From: Cognatishimia coralii
GTDB lineage: Bacteria; Pseudomonadota; Alphaproteobacteria; Rhodobacterales; Rhodobacteraceae
Direction: 5' to 3'
Length of the DNA stretch: 64,000 nt
Assembly: GCF_037478305.1 (NCBI RefSeq)
Contig: NZ_JBBGAZ010000001.1
Coordinates: 930,001-994,000 of the forward strand
The position numbers and the translations under genes are program-made. The notes under the pieces are model-generated. The model was not told where the DNA came from, did not search any database, and saw only the letters and a program-made list of their open reading frames with translations. Positions 50,776 to 58,680 of this stretch are shown in pieces (the first letter of the stretch is position 1; every line of letters begins with the position of its first letter).

Positions 50776-51144
50776 ATGGAAAACGTTGTCCTCATCATCC
50801 ACCTTCTTCTGGCGCTTGGCCTGATCGGCATCGTTCTGATGCAACGTTCCGAAGGCGGAGGCTTGGGCATCGGTGGCGGTGGCGGCGGTGGCGCCGTTGC
50901 GGGCCGCTCAGCAGCGACCGCTCTGGGCAAAATCACCTGGGTCCTGGCGATTGCCTTCATCTGCACATCCATCACGCTGACCATTCTGGCCGCACGCAAC
51001 GCGGCTGGCACCTCGGTCATCGATCAATTGGGCGTAGACGTTCCTGCAAGCGAAGCCACCGTGCCGACCGCACCAACAGCCGAGGGCAGCCTGCTGCCAC
51101 CTGCTGAGGGCGACGACGCGCCGCTGGTTCCAATCGCAGAGTAA
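50776..51144 (+). CDS. secG: SecG preprotein translocase subunit
   Basis: The 122-residue protein has the two helices of SecG, MENVVLIIHLLLALGLIGIVLMQ and WVLAIAFICTSITLTILAA, flanking the glycine-rich cytoplasmic loop RSEGGGLGIGGG and GAVAGRSAATALGKITW. It assists SecYE in protein export. The C-terminus is a Pro/Ala-rich tail common in alphaproteobacteria. It is followed by pyrG after 208 bases, an order that recurs in this lineage. Confidence 0.95.
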   Translation: MENVVLIIHLLLALGLIGIVLMQRSEGGGLGIGGGGGGGAVAGRSAATALGKITWVLAIAFICTSITLTILAARNAAGTSVIDQLGVDVPASEATVPTAPTAEGSLLPPAEGDDAPLVPIAE

Positions 51145-51252
51145 CGACTCGGGTCGATTTCGGCCCCACCACCAGTACTTGAGTATCTAACGGATGCCGC
51201 AACTGTATCTTGCGGTCATCTTGCCAAGCTATTGCGAATCCTTTATATGTGA

Positions 51253-51342
51253 ACCCCCGTGATACATCGGCAGAATCGCTGCCGAGGGTGTTCATTTTGA
51301 ATGCAAGTCGCGCCCGAATTGCGCGCATCAACTCACGGGGGT
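51253..51342 (+). ncRNA. Candidate structured leader of pyrG that can hide the ribosome-binding site
   Basis: ACCCCCGTGA (51253-51262) is perfectly complementary to TCACGGGGGT (51333-51342). The enclosed 70 bases form a 7-base stem, TCGGCAG (51267-51273) with CTGCCGA (51279-51285), and a 5-base stem, CGCGC (51309-51313) with GCGCG (51321-51325). GGGGG at 51337-51341 is the only Shine-Dalgarno-like stretch before the pyrG ATG at 51353 and would be paired in this fold. I recognise no known riboswitch class. Confidence 0.5.
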
Positions 51343-51352
51343 CGCCAACTCT

Positions 51353-52996
51353 ATGGCACGATTTATCTTCATCACCGGCGGCGTGGTTTCTTCCCTTGGC
51401 AAAGGTCTGGCCTCCGCGGCTTTGGGCTCTTTGTTGCAGGCCCGCGGCTATTCGGTGCGCCTGCGGAAGCTCGACCCCTATCTGAACGTCGACCCCGGCA
51501 CGATGAGCCCTTTTGAGCACGGCGAAGTCTTTGTCACCGACGATGGCGCGGAAACCGACCTCGACCTCGGACACTATGAACGCTTCACAGGCGTGCCTGC
51601 GCGGATGACCGATTCCGTCTCCTCTGGCCGGATCTATTCCAACGTTTTGGAAAAAGAACGCCGCGGCGACTATCTCGGCAAAACCATTCAGGTCGTCCCC
51701 CATGTGACCAATGCCATCAAAGAGTTCATCTCAATTGGCGAAGACGAAGTGGATTTCATGCTCTGTGAAATCGGCGGCACGGTGGGCGACATCGAAGGCC
51801 TGCCGTTTTTCGAAGCCATCCGCCAGTTCAGCCATGACAAGCCCCGGGGCGAATGCATCTTTATGCACCTGACTTTGCTGCCGTATCTGGCGGCCTCGGG
51901 TGAGCTGAAGACCAAACCGACACAGCACTCTGTGAAAGAACTGCAATCCATCGGCATCGCGCCCGACGTTCTGGTCTGTCGTTCTGAACAGCCAATCCCA
52001 GAAAAAGAACGCGAGAAAATCGCGCTGTTCTGTAACGTGCGCAAAGAGGCGGTGGTTGCGGCCTACGACCTCAAATCCATTTACGAAGCCCCACTGGCCT
52101 ACCATCGTGAAGGCCTCGACCAAGCGGTGCTGGATGCATTCCAGATCGCCCCTGCGCCGAAACCGAACCTTGACCGCTGGAACGACGTCTACGACCGGAT
52201 CCACAACACCGACGGCGAAGTCTCTGTGGCTATCGTTGGCAAATACACCCAGCTTGAGGACGCCTATAAGTCCATCAAAGAGGCCCTGATCCACGGCGGC
52301 ATGCACAACCGCTGCAAGGTCAATGTGAACTGGGTCGATGCCGAGGTTTTTGACAAGGGCGATGCCGCCCCACATCTGGAAGGCTATGATGCGATCCTCG
52401 TGCCAGGTGGCTTTGGCGAGCGCGGCACCGAAGGCAAAATCAAAGCAGCCCAATTCGCGCGTGAACACAAAGTCCCCTACCTCGGCATCTGTCTAGGCAT
52501 GCAAATGGCCGTCATCGAAGCCGCGCGCAACACCGCTGGCGTCGAAGGTGCAGGGTCTGAGGAATTCGACCACGAAGCAGGCAAAAAACGTTTTGAACCC
52601 GTGGTTTACCACCTGAAAGAATGGGTCCAAGGCAACGCCAAAGTCACCCGCAAAGCCGATGACGACAAAGGCGGCACCATGCGGCTGGGCGCCTATAACG
52701 CGACGCTGGCTGAAGGCTCCAAAGTCGCCGAAGTCTATGGCACCACCGCCATCGACGAACGCCACCGTCACCGCTATGAGGTCGACATCAAATACCGCGA
52801 ACAACTGGAAAAAGCTGGCCTCAAATTCACCGGCATGAGCCCGGATGGCCGCCTGCCAGAGATCGTCGAATGGCAAGATCACCCTTGGTTTATCGGCGTA
52901 CAGTTCCACCCGGAACTCAAATCCAAGCCCTTCGATCCGCACCCGCTTTTCCGCGATTTCGTGAAAGCTGCCTTGGAAAATTCGCGCCTAGTCTAA
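51353..52996 (+). CDS. pyrG: CTP synthase
   Basis: The 547-residue enzyme aminates UTP to CTP using glutamine and ATP. The N-terminal synthase domain has FIFITGGVVSSLGKGLASAALG, LDPYLNVDPGTMSPFEHGEVFV and GGTVGDIEGLPFFEAIRQ. The C-terminal glutaminase has VGKYTQLEDAYKSIKEAL, the oxyanion block LVPGGFGERG, the nucleophile in YLGICLGMQ and the His-Glu pair in VQFHPEL. Length and motifs are canonical. The start follows the strongly structured leader listed separately, which may link translation to a nucleotide or other signal. Confidence 0.97.
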   Translation: MARFIFITGGVVSSLGKGLASAALGSLLQARGYSVRLRKLDPYLNVDPGTMSPFEHGEVFVTDDGAETDLDLGHYERFTGVPARMTDSVSSGRIYSNVLEKERRGDYLGKTIQVVPHVTNAIKEFISIGEDEVDFMLCEIGGTVGDIEGLPFFEAIRQFSHDKPRGECIFMHLTLLPYLAASGELKTKPTQHSVKELQSIGIAPDVLVCRSEQPIPEKEREKIALFCNVRKEAVVAAYDLKSIYEAPLAYHREGLDQAVLDAFQIAPAPKPNLDRWNDVYDRIHNTDGEVSVAIVGKYTQLEDAYKSIKEALIHGGMHNRCKVNVNWVDAEVFDKGDAAPHLEGYDAILVPGGFGERGTEGKIKAAQFAREHKVPYLGICLGMQMAVIEAARNTAGVEGAGSEEFDHEAGKKRFEPVVYHLKEWVQGNAKVTRKADDDKGGTMRLGAYNATLAEGSKVAEVYGTTAIDERHRHRYEVDIKYREQLEKAGLKFTGMSPDGRLPEIVEWQDHPWFIGVQFHPELKSKPFDPHPLFRDFVKAALENSRLV

Positions 52997-53106
52997 CGAC
53001 CCCGAATTAACCATCTGGCACTTTTTCGCGCAGATCGTTTCGCGAAATCCGAAACCTCGTGTTAGCCTCCTCTTGCGCGGTCCCCGACTGACGCAAGGGA
53101 GGCTAT

Positions 53107-53592
53107 ATGTCATTGTTAACCATTCGCCGGGCGCGTGCGTCCGACGCCAAGTCGCTTGCAAAGATCGGTCATCAGGCCTGGCAACGCGGCATTGCAGCCC
53201 ATCTGCCCGCGAACGCCCGTGACAAGATCGGCCCGCAAGTCTTTGAAGATTTTGTAAATTCCTTTCCAGACGAAATCCTGATTGCCGAAGACGAGGACGG
53301 CATTCTTGGCTTTGCCGCCACAGAAAACGGCGACAATCACGTGACAGATCTTTGGGTCGCGCCCGCCAATCAAGGCAAAGGCATCGGCTCGCAACTCATG
53401 AAACGCATGGAAGATCGCGCCCGCAAACGCGGCTTTGATTCCGTCGAACTTGAGGTGCTTACATCCAACACCCGCGCCCTCAGCCTCTACAAATACCTTG
53501 GCTACCGCGTCACCAAACGCGGCATGAAAATGGACCGCGTGCTGGAACTCCCGCTGCATAAAACCAAACTCAAGAAATCCCTCTTCTTCTAA
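53107..53592 (+). CDS. GNAT-family N-acetyltransferase
   Basis: The 161-residue protein shows the GNAT core: TIRRARASDAKSLAKIGHQAW at the start, LGFAATENGDNHVTDLWVAP, the acetyl-CoA loop NQGKGIGSQLMKRMEDRARKRG and VLTSNTRALSLYKYLGYRVTKRG near the end. Substrate unknown. GGGAGG shortly before the ATG supports the start. It is followed by a repeat element that probably ends its transcript. Confidence 0.9.
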   Translation: MSLLTIRRARASDAKSLAKIGHQAWQRGIAAHLPANARDKIGPQVFEDFVNSFPDEILIAEDEDGILGFAATENGDNHVTDLWVAPANQGKGIGSQLMKRMEDRARKRGFDSVELEVLTSNTRALSLYKYLGYRVTKRGMKMDRVLELPLHKTKLKKSLFF

Positions 53593-53594
53593 GT

Positions 53595-53651
53595 TTCATC
53601 TTGCCTGAAAAACTCTGGGGTGAGGCCGCAAGGCCGAGGGGCAAAGCCCCT
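53595..53651. repeat. Intergenic repeat with GC hairpins, copy 2
   Basis: It shares the opening TTCATCTTGC and a following AAAAACTCTGGGG with the element at 50614-50659, then diverges into GGCC-GCAA-GGCC and GGGGC-AAA-GCCCC (53638-53650) hairpins. It lies 3 bases past the acetyltransferase stop and is a likely terminator. Confidence 0.65.
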
Positions 53652-53704
53652 ATTGCGCCATGACCTCCTGCGTCCCATAGTGAACAAAAAACAGGGACAT
53701 TTTC

Positions 53705-54124
53705 ATGTGGGACGACTTTCTAGCGCGCCTGCGCGGCACATCAAAAGCACAAGAGCTTCCTGAGCCTGACGAAAGGCTTGCCCTCGGCGCACTTCTCGTC
53801 CGCGTCGCGAAATCGGACAGTTTTTACCACGTCAACGAGATCGTCGAGATTGACTATATCCTCGCGCAAAGTTTCGGCCTGAACGCGGTCGAGGCCGCCA
53901 AGCTTCGCGCCACCTCGGAAAAGCTGGAATCCCATGCACCAGACACCACGAACTTCGCGGCACTGATCCGTGAAACGGTGGACTACGCCCATCGCTTGGA
54001 AATCACAGAGCAACTCTGGAAAGTCATCCTGGCCGACGGGCGCGACCTGCCCGAAGAACACAGCGCATTGCACGAGATCGAAAGCCACCTTGGGATCAAT
54101 CCTGCCGACAGCCCGGCGCGATAG
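53705..54124 (+). CDS. TerB-family protein, first of a tandem pair
   Basis: The 139-residue soluble protein is all-helical and matches the TerB/DUF533-like fold: LALGALLVRVAKSDSFYHVNEIVEIDYILAQSFGL, followed by LIRETVDYAHRLEITEQLWKVILADG. TerB proteins occur in tellurite-resistance and stress operons, where they bind metal and contact membrane partners, but many family members have unrelated unknown roles. The acidic Asp/Glu positions seen in TerB are partly kept. It is followed 45 bases later by a paralogue. No other Ter gene is nearby. Confidence 0.78.
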   Translation: MWDDFLARLRGTSKAQELPEPDERLALGALLVRVAKSDSFYHVNEIVEIDYILAQSFGLNAVEAAKLRATSEKLESHAPDTTNFAALIRETVDYAHRLEITEQLWKVILADGRDLPEEHSALHEIESHLGINPADSPAR

Positions 54125-54169
54125 CTCTCAAGCCTTGACGCCCGAACAAAAAATACCAATCTAGCGCTC

Positions 54170-54604
54170 ATGTTTGCTGATTTTCTAAAGCGTCTCACCG
54201 CCCCCGATCCCGAACCCCTCAATGATGGCGACGCACGCCTTGCCCTGACCGCCCTCCTGGTGCGCATTGCGCGCGCCGATGGCGACTATGCGCAAGCCGA
54301 GATTGACCGGATCGACCGGATCACAGCCGCCCGCTATGGGCTTTCTGCGTTCGAGGCCAGTGCCCTGCGCAAAGAGGCCGAGACCTTGGAAACCGAGGCC
54401 CCCGACACCGTCCGCTTTACCCGCGCCATCAAAGACGCCGTGCCTTTTGAAGGGCGCATCGCTGTGATTGAAAGCCTGTGGCAAGTGGTTCTGGCCGATG
54501 GAGAACGCGATGCCGAAGAAGACTCTCTGGTGCGGCTGGCGGCCAACCTCTTGGGGATCAACGACCGCGATAGCGCCCTGGCGCGTCAAAGGGTCTCTGA
54601 ATGA
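54170..54604 (+). CDS. TerB-family protein, second of a tandem pair
   Basis: The 144-residue protein is a clear paralogue of its neighbour: LALTALLVRIARADGDYAQAEIDRIDRITAARYGLSAFEA lines up with the same region of the first copy and keeps more of the acidic TerB residues (ADGDYAQAE, LADGERDAEEDSLV). Its stop overlaps the ATG of the following PhnD-like gene by ATGA, so the two are coupled. A shared role with the binding-protein-like gene is suggested by this coupling. Metal binding has not been shown. Confidence 0.8.
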   Translation: MFADFLKRLTAPDPEPLNDGDARLALTALLVRIARADGDYAQAEIDRIDRITAARYGLSAFEASALRKEAETLETEAPDTVRFTRAIKDAVPFEGRIAVIESLWQVVLADGERDAEEDSLVRLAANLLGINDRDSALARQRVSE

Positions 54605-55362
54605 TCGCGGCTTTAGGCATGTATGACCGGCCGGAAACAGCGGCTGCAAATGATGCTCTCTGGTCCGAAATCCAACAGAATTTGGGATATGGCCCAGATG
54701 GCCTGACACGGGATCAGGATTTTTGGGATATCTGGCAGTCTCCGGACCTGCTCCTAGCCCAGACCTGTGGCTTGCCTTATCGCGCGAAGCTGCATGACAA
54801 GGTTACCTTGTTCGGAACGCCAATCTACGACATTCCGGACTGTCCAGCCGGCCACTATTATTCGGTTCTGGTCGCGCACCGGACTGGTGCAGACAAGCTC
54901 TCAGATTTCGACGGCTGCACCTTTGCCTATAACGAAGCGCTCAGCCAATCCGGTTGGGCCGCGCCGACAAAGGCTTTACTAGAAAGCGGCATAAAACCCG
55001 GCAACCTCTTGGAAACAGGCGCCCATCGCGCCTCAGCCATTGCCGTAGCAGAAGGTCGCGCGGATCTTGCGGGCCTGGATGTTGTGACATGGCAGCTCAT
55101 CCAGCGTCACGACGCGTTTGCGAATGATCTCAAAGTGATTGCAAAGACCGAACCAACCCCGGTCCTGCCGTTGATCACGGCCCAAGACCGCGATCCCGCC
55201 CCTCTGTTTGACGCGATTGAAGCCGCGATTGCAGCGCTTCCTGCTGCTGCCCTCGACGCGCTTTTCCTGCGCGGTGTGACCCATGTGCCCAAAGCCGACT
55301 ACCTGGCCCAGCCCATTCCGATCCCACCGGAAAGCTTTGACCTCCGCCAGCCTGCGCGCTAA
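54601..55362 (+). CDS. PhnD-like phosphonate/phosphate-type binding protein without signal peptide
   Basis: The 253-residue protein has the periplasmic-binding fold of the PhnD group (DRPETAAANDALWSEIQQNLG, DLLLAQTCGLPYRAKLHDKVTLFGTP, GHYYSVLVAH, FAYNEALSQSGWAAP, GAHRASAIAVAEGRADLAGLDVVTW). It starts MIAALGMYDRPE directly with the first strand of the fold, so no export signal is visible. It may act in the cytoplasm, or the family fold has been reused for another ligand. It is coupled by ATGA to the second TerB gene. No ABC permease or ATPase is adjacent. Confidence 0.78.
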   Translation: MIAALGMYDRPETAAANDALWSEIQQNLGYGPDGLTRDQDFWDIWQSPDLLLAQTCGLPYRAKLHDKVTLFGTPIYDIPDCPAGHYYSVLVAHRTGADKLSDFDGCTFAYNEALSQSGWAAPTKALLESGIKPGNLLETGAHRASAIAVAEGRADLAGLDVVTWQLIQRHDAFANDLKVIAKTEPTPVLPLITAQDRDPAPLFDAIEAAIAALPAAALDALFLRGVTHVPKADYLAQPIPIPPESFDLRQPAR

Positions 55363-55396
55363 CCATTTCCGGCCCCTAGCCTAAGGATCTTCACAG

Positions 55397-56077
55397 ATGA
55401 AAATCGGCTTTCTTCTTTGCGGAACCATGCCGCAACCCGCCATCGATGCGCATGGCGACTACACCGAGCTCTATGCAGAGCTATTGGGGGGTCAGGGATT
55501 CACTTTTGACTCTTGGAATGTGCACGAAGGCGACTTCCCTGAGTCTCCGCAGGATGCGGACGGTTGGCTGATCAGCGGGTCACGACATGGCGCCTATGAG
55601 GACCATGATTGGATCCCTCCGCTTGAGGATTTCATCCGCGCAAGCGTCGAAGCAGCGCGTCCCATTGTGGGCATCTGTTTCGGCCATCAGATCATTGCAC
55701 AAGCCCTTGGTGGCAAAGTAGAAAAATACGAGGGCGGCTGGACATTGGGCCGCCAGACCTATGACTTTGCGGGGCTGGATTTGCCGCTTATGGCCTGGCA
55801 TCAGGATCAAGTCACAGAGATCTCCGAGGGCGTGCAGATCATCGCCAGCACCGACAGGTGCAAACATGCGGCCCTCTTATACGGAGACCGCGCTTTCACG
55901 CTGCAGCCACATCCGGAATTTGACGCCGAAACCGTTGAAATCTTGGCTGAGGTGAACAAAGCAAACGTGCCGGATGACCTCCTGAAAGCCATCCCAAACG
56001 GCCTCTACGAACCGATTGCAGACGAGATTCTCGCCGATCAGATTTCGGATTTTTTCAGGCTGTCCCGCAACCCGTGA
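55397..56077 (+). CDS. Class I glutamine amidotransferase-like protein
   Basis: The 226-residue protein has the triad of class I glutamine amidotransferases: nucleophile in GICFGHQ (Cys94), and TLQPHPEFDAE supplying the His-x-Glu pair. GWLISGSRHGAYEDHDWI carries the oxyanion-side glycine region. Stand-alone members include GMP synthase relatives and gamma-glutamyl hydrolases for polyamines or small peptides. It has no partner synthase next door and lies 34 bases after the PhnD-like gene, probably in the same transcript. Its exact substrate is open. Confidence 0.87.
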   Translation: MKIGFLLCGTMPQPAIDAHGDYTELYAELLGGQGFTFDSWNVHEGDFPESPQDADGWLISGSRHGAYEDHDWIPPLEDFIRASVEAARPIVGICFGHQIIAQALGGKVEKYEGGWTLGRQTYDFAGLDLPLMAWHQDQVTEISEGVQIIASTDRCKHAALLYGDRAFTLQPHPEFDAETVEILAEVNKANVPDDLLKAIPNGLYEPIADEILADQISDFFRLSRNP

Positions 56078-56186
56078 CCCGCTTGCAATAGCGGCTCGAA
56101 TTCACACTCTCCTCAGAGTTTAGCCTCGTTTTCTCACCGCCACTGTTTTATTATTTCCAAAGCATAACTTAAGAAAAGTGAAAACT

Positions 56187-57401
56187 ATGGCCCTGCCAGA
56201 CGTCTATTCCTCCGAGCCGATCCCAGAGTCTGTCCGCCCGGAAATCGAACGCCTTCTGCAAACTGCTGACCTCTTCCGCTATACCGCGCCTCAGGATGCG
56301 CCGGTGGCACTGTTAGAGCAGGAATTTGCAGAGATGCTGGGCACGAAATACGCGCTTGCGGTCTCCTCTTGTTCGGCCGCTTTGTTTCTTTCACTGAAGG
56401 CGCTCGGCTTGCCCAAAAACGCTCGGGTGCTGATCCCAGGCTTTACCTTCGCTGCTGTGCCCTCCTCTGTCGTGCATGCGGATTATCAGCCTGTGCTGTG
56501 CGAAGTCGGCGAGAACTATCGCATCGATCTCGCGGATTTTGAGGCCAAGCTGGGCGACGTAGACGCGGTCATTATCAGCCACATGCGGGGTCATACCTCT
56601 GATATGGACGCGATTATGGCGCTCTGTGACGCGCGGGACATTCCGGTGATAGAGGACGCCGCCCATTCGCTGGGCACCACCTGGAATGGACAGAACATCG
56701 GCACGATTGGCAAGGTCGGCTGTTTCTCGTTCCAATCCTACAAGCTGATCAACGCGGGCGAAGGCGGCATCATGGTCACCGATGACGCGGATCTGGTCGC
56801 GCGTGCTGTAATCATGTCAGGCGCTTATGAGCACAATTGGCAGAAACATAAATCCCGCACGGGCGACAACAGCGCCGAGCTCGAAGAAGCCTTTGCGCGC
56901 TGGCAGAACAAACTGCCGCTGTACAATCTGCGCCTTGGCAATATGTCGGCCGCTTTGGTGCGTCCCCAACTGGCCGAAGTGCCGCGTCGCGTGCGTGACG
57001 GTCGCGCGAACCACGATTATGTGGCTGCGAAATTGAACGAAAACGCCTGGATGCAGGTGCCTGAGAAACTCGCACCAGAGGAACGTGCGCCGGATAGCAT
57101 TCAGTTTAACCTTGAAGGAATGGACGACGCTCAGATCGCGGCGTTTCAAACTGCGGCGCAATCCCGTGGCATCAAGGTTCAGGTCTTTGGGGCCTCACAG
57201 GACAATGCCCGCGCCTTCTGGAACTGGCAGTTTATCGAGGATCTGCCAGAGCTGCCACGAACCCGCGCCATGCTGATGCGGGCCTGTGACGTCCGCCTGC
57301 CCGCGCGTCTGAAACAAGACGAACTAGACGTGATCGCAGGTATCTTGATCGCAGCGGTCAATGACGTGATGGAACCAACCCAGCTTGCCACCGCAAGCTA
57401 G
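56187..57401 (+). CDS. DegT/DnrJ/EryC1/StrS-family PLP aminotransferase
   Basis: The 404-residue protein follows the sugar aminotransferase pattern: FAEMLGTKYALAVSSCSAALFLSL for cofactor phosphate, IEDAAHSLGTTWNG with the ring-stacking Asp, and FSFQSYKLINAGEGG with Lys186 as the Schiff-base residue. Members make amino sugars such as perosamine or act on cyclitols. The ATG at 56187 (MALPDVYS) is preferred over a GTG three codons earlier. It stands alone, far from the polysaccharide locus, so its product could serve another surface glycan or a metabolite. A strong hairpin follows. Confidence 0.87.
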   Translation: MALPDVYSSEPIPESVRPEIERLLQTADLFRYTAPQDAPVALLEQEFAEMLGTKYALAVSSCSAALFLSLKALGLPKNARVLIPGFTFAAVPSSVVHADYQPVLCEVGENYRIDLADFEAKLGDVDAVIISHMRGHTSDMDAIMALCDARDIPVIEDAAHSLGTTWNGQNIGTIGKVGCFSFQSYKLINAGEGGIMVTDDADLVARAVIMSGAYEHNWQKHKSRTGDNSAELEEAFARWQNKLPLYNLRLGNMSAALVRPQLAEVPRRVRDGRANHDYVAAKLNENAWMQVPEKLAPEERAPDSIQFNLEGMDDAQIAAFQTAAQSRGIKVQVFGASQDNARAFWNWQFIEDLPELPRTRAMLMRACDVRLPARLKQDELDVIAGILIAAVNDVMEPTQLATAS

Positions 57402-57410
57402 GGGCAAAGA

Positions 57411-57438
57411 AAAACGCGGCCTCGGGGGGCCGCGTTTT
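57411..57438. terminator. Bidirectional terminator between convergent genes
   Basis: AAAACGCGGCC (57411-57421) pairs with GGCCGCGTTTT (57428-57438) over TCGGGG. It serves the aminotransferase gene and phaR. Confidence 0.92.
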
Positions 57439-57441
57439 CGT

Positions 57442-57984
57442 TTATGACAGCTTGGACAGCTTGGCCTGAAGATCGGCGAGTTGTTTCTTTATGTCAGCGA
57501 GATCCTCGCCCTCTTCTTCCTTTGCTGGCTCTGGTTCCGGCGCAGAGGTGCCACCAGTCCAACCGGAGAACCCACCGCTCATCGCCTTCATAAAGGCCTC
57601 TTGCTGCGCCATTAGCGCTTGCATAGGGCTATTTTCGGGCATTTGCTCCATCATCTTATTCTGACCTTCCCGCAGCATTTCAAAGCTGGTGGCCAGGAAC
57701 TGCGGCACCATCGAGGTTGCCTGAGATGTATAGGAGCGCACGAGGTCGTTCAGAACATTCACCGGCAGCATATTTTCGCCGCGGCTTTCGTGTTCTGCGA
57801 TGATTTGCAAAAGATACTGACGGGTCAGGTCATCGCCAGATTTCAGGTCTACGATCTGAACCTCTCGGCCAGAGCGGATCACAGCAGCAATATCGTCCAG
57901 GGTCACATAGTCGCTGGTTTCGGTATTATAGAGCCGGCGGCTCGCGTAACGCTTGATCAGAAGCGGGTTGTCACTCTCTGCCAA
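57442..57984 (-). CDS. phaR: PhaR, polyhydroxyalkanoate synthesis regulator
   Basis: The 180-residue DNA-binding protein has the PhaR/PHB accumulation regulator N-terminal domain (LLIKRYASRRLYNTETSDYVTLDDIAAVIRSG, about 8-40) and the accumulation domain (QYLLQIIAEHESRGENMLPVNVLNDLVRSY, about 56-85). The C-terminus is acidic with a short coiled coil (DLADIKKQLADLQAKLSKL). In relatives PhaR binds TGC-rich sites and is released by growing polymer granules, thereby inducing phasin. Candidate sites occur upstream of phaP, between phaC and phaZ and, less perfectly, upstream of phaR itself. Confidence 0.93.
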   Translation of the reverse strand: MAESDNPLLIKRYASRRLYNTETSDYVTLDDIAAVIRSGREVQIVDLKSGDDLTRQYLLQIIAEHESRGENMLPVNVLNDLVRSYTSQATSMVPQFLATSFEMLREGQNKMMEQMPENSPMQALMAQQEAFMKAMSGGFSGWTGGTSAPEPEPAKEEEGEDLADIKKQLADLQAKLSKLS

Positions 57985-58003
57985 AATTGTCTCCCCAGAT
58001 TTT

Positions 58004-58034
58004 CAGCACTGCAGCAGACTTTTGCGCGTGCAGC
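58004..58034. promoter_or_regulatory. TGC-rich stretch upstream of phaR, possible autoregulatory site
   Basis: On the minus strand the stretch reads GCTGCACGCGC followed by CTGCTGCAGTGCTG. It is rich in TGC/GCA words but has no exact CTGC-N3/4-GCAG match. It overlaps the region just upstream of the phaR start at 57984. Confidence 0.4.
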
Positions 58035-58071
58035 AAAAAAAAGCAAGGGCGCGCCGCATTGGCACGCCCTT
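58035..58071 (-). terminator. Terminator after phaP
   Basis: On the minus strand an 11-base stem (arms 58061-58071 and 58045-58055, one wobble) over a 5-base loop is followed by a run of T (58035-58042). It should end the phasin transcript and so separates it from phaR. Confidence 0.9.
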
Positions 58072-58107
58072 AAACCATCCGATGGGGGGAGGTAAATCGG
58101 TAGGTAA

Positions 58108-58551
58108 TTACTTAGCAGTCGCTTTTTTAGCTGCTGCAGTTACGTCTGCAGTTGCCTTTTTGACAGCTGCTTGCGCGCCGTCAGTTGCTTCTTTGGAAGC
58201 AGACATGAACAGTTCGAAAGAGTCTGCCTGAACTTTTTTCGCAACTTCTGCGAATGCTGCCAGGTTTTCTGCAGCAACTTCAGCTTGAGCAGACGCGAAG
58301 TCGGTCATTGCTTTTGCGTAGTCTGCTGGCTCTGCTTTGGCCTTAGACATGTCGGACAGTTTTGCCAGAGTGTCTTTGGTCCATTTGTTGGAGATCTCAG
58401 AGGATTTCTCTGCTGCGGTCAGGGCAACGCCTGCCAGCTTTTCGTTCAGGGACGCGGTGTTTTTGAAAGCATCTTCGAACGCTGCGGTGTCTACCGGAAA
58501 CGCGCCCATCATATCCTTCAGAACGGCGGTCATGTCTTGTGTCTTAGCCAT
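58108..58551 (-). CDS. phaP: Phasin
   Basis: The 147-residue protein coats polyhydroxyalkanoate granules. It is Ala/Lys/Glu-rich and almost wholly helical, with the phasin_2-type pattern ASLNEKLAGVALTAAEKSSEISNKWTKDTLAKL and DFASAQAEVAAENLAAFAEVAKKVQADSFELF. The Ala/Lys-rich end (AAVKKATADVTAAAKKATAK) recalls nucleoid-type tails. The ATG at 58551 follows AAGGA; the open frame to 58626 lies in the regulatory region. Two PhaR boxes lie upstream, and a strong terminator follows, so it is an independent, probably highly expressed unit. Confidence 0.92.
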   Translation of the reverse strand: MAKTQDMTAVLKDMMGAFPVDTAAFEDAFKNTASLNEKLAGVALTAAEKSSEISNKWTKDTLAKLSDMSKAKAEPADYAKAMTDFASAQAEVAAENLAAFAEVAKKVQADSFELFMSASKEATDGAQAAVKKATADVTAAAKKATAK

Positions 58552-58620
58552 AGTCCTAATTCCTTGTGTGATGTCGCGGGACAACCCCGCTGTTTTCTGC
58601 ATCTGCATTGTAAGTACATT

Positions 58621-58665
58621 CTGCATCGCAGCATTGCAAGGGTATTTTGCTGCACTGCAGCAAAA
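58621..58665. promoter_or_regulatory. Two PhaR boxes upstream of phaP
   Basis: CTGC-ATC-GCAG at 58621-58631 and a perfect 21-base palindrome at 58645-58665 whose half-site is TTTTGCTGCA around a central C; the latter contains CTGC-ACT-GCAG. Both fit the CTGC-N3/4-GCAG pattern known for PhaR of Paracoccus. They are 70 to 115 bases upstream of the phaP start and just past the phaC stop. Confidence 0.8.
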
Positions 58666-58680
58666 AATTTATAAGACGTT

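Noticed and set aside
50776..51144. Glycine-coding repeat in secG as a repeat element
   Set aside because: The GGC/GGT run encodes the normal glycine-rich loop of SecG.
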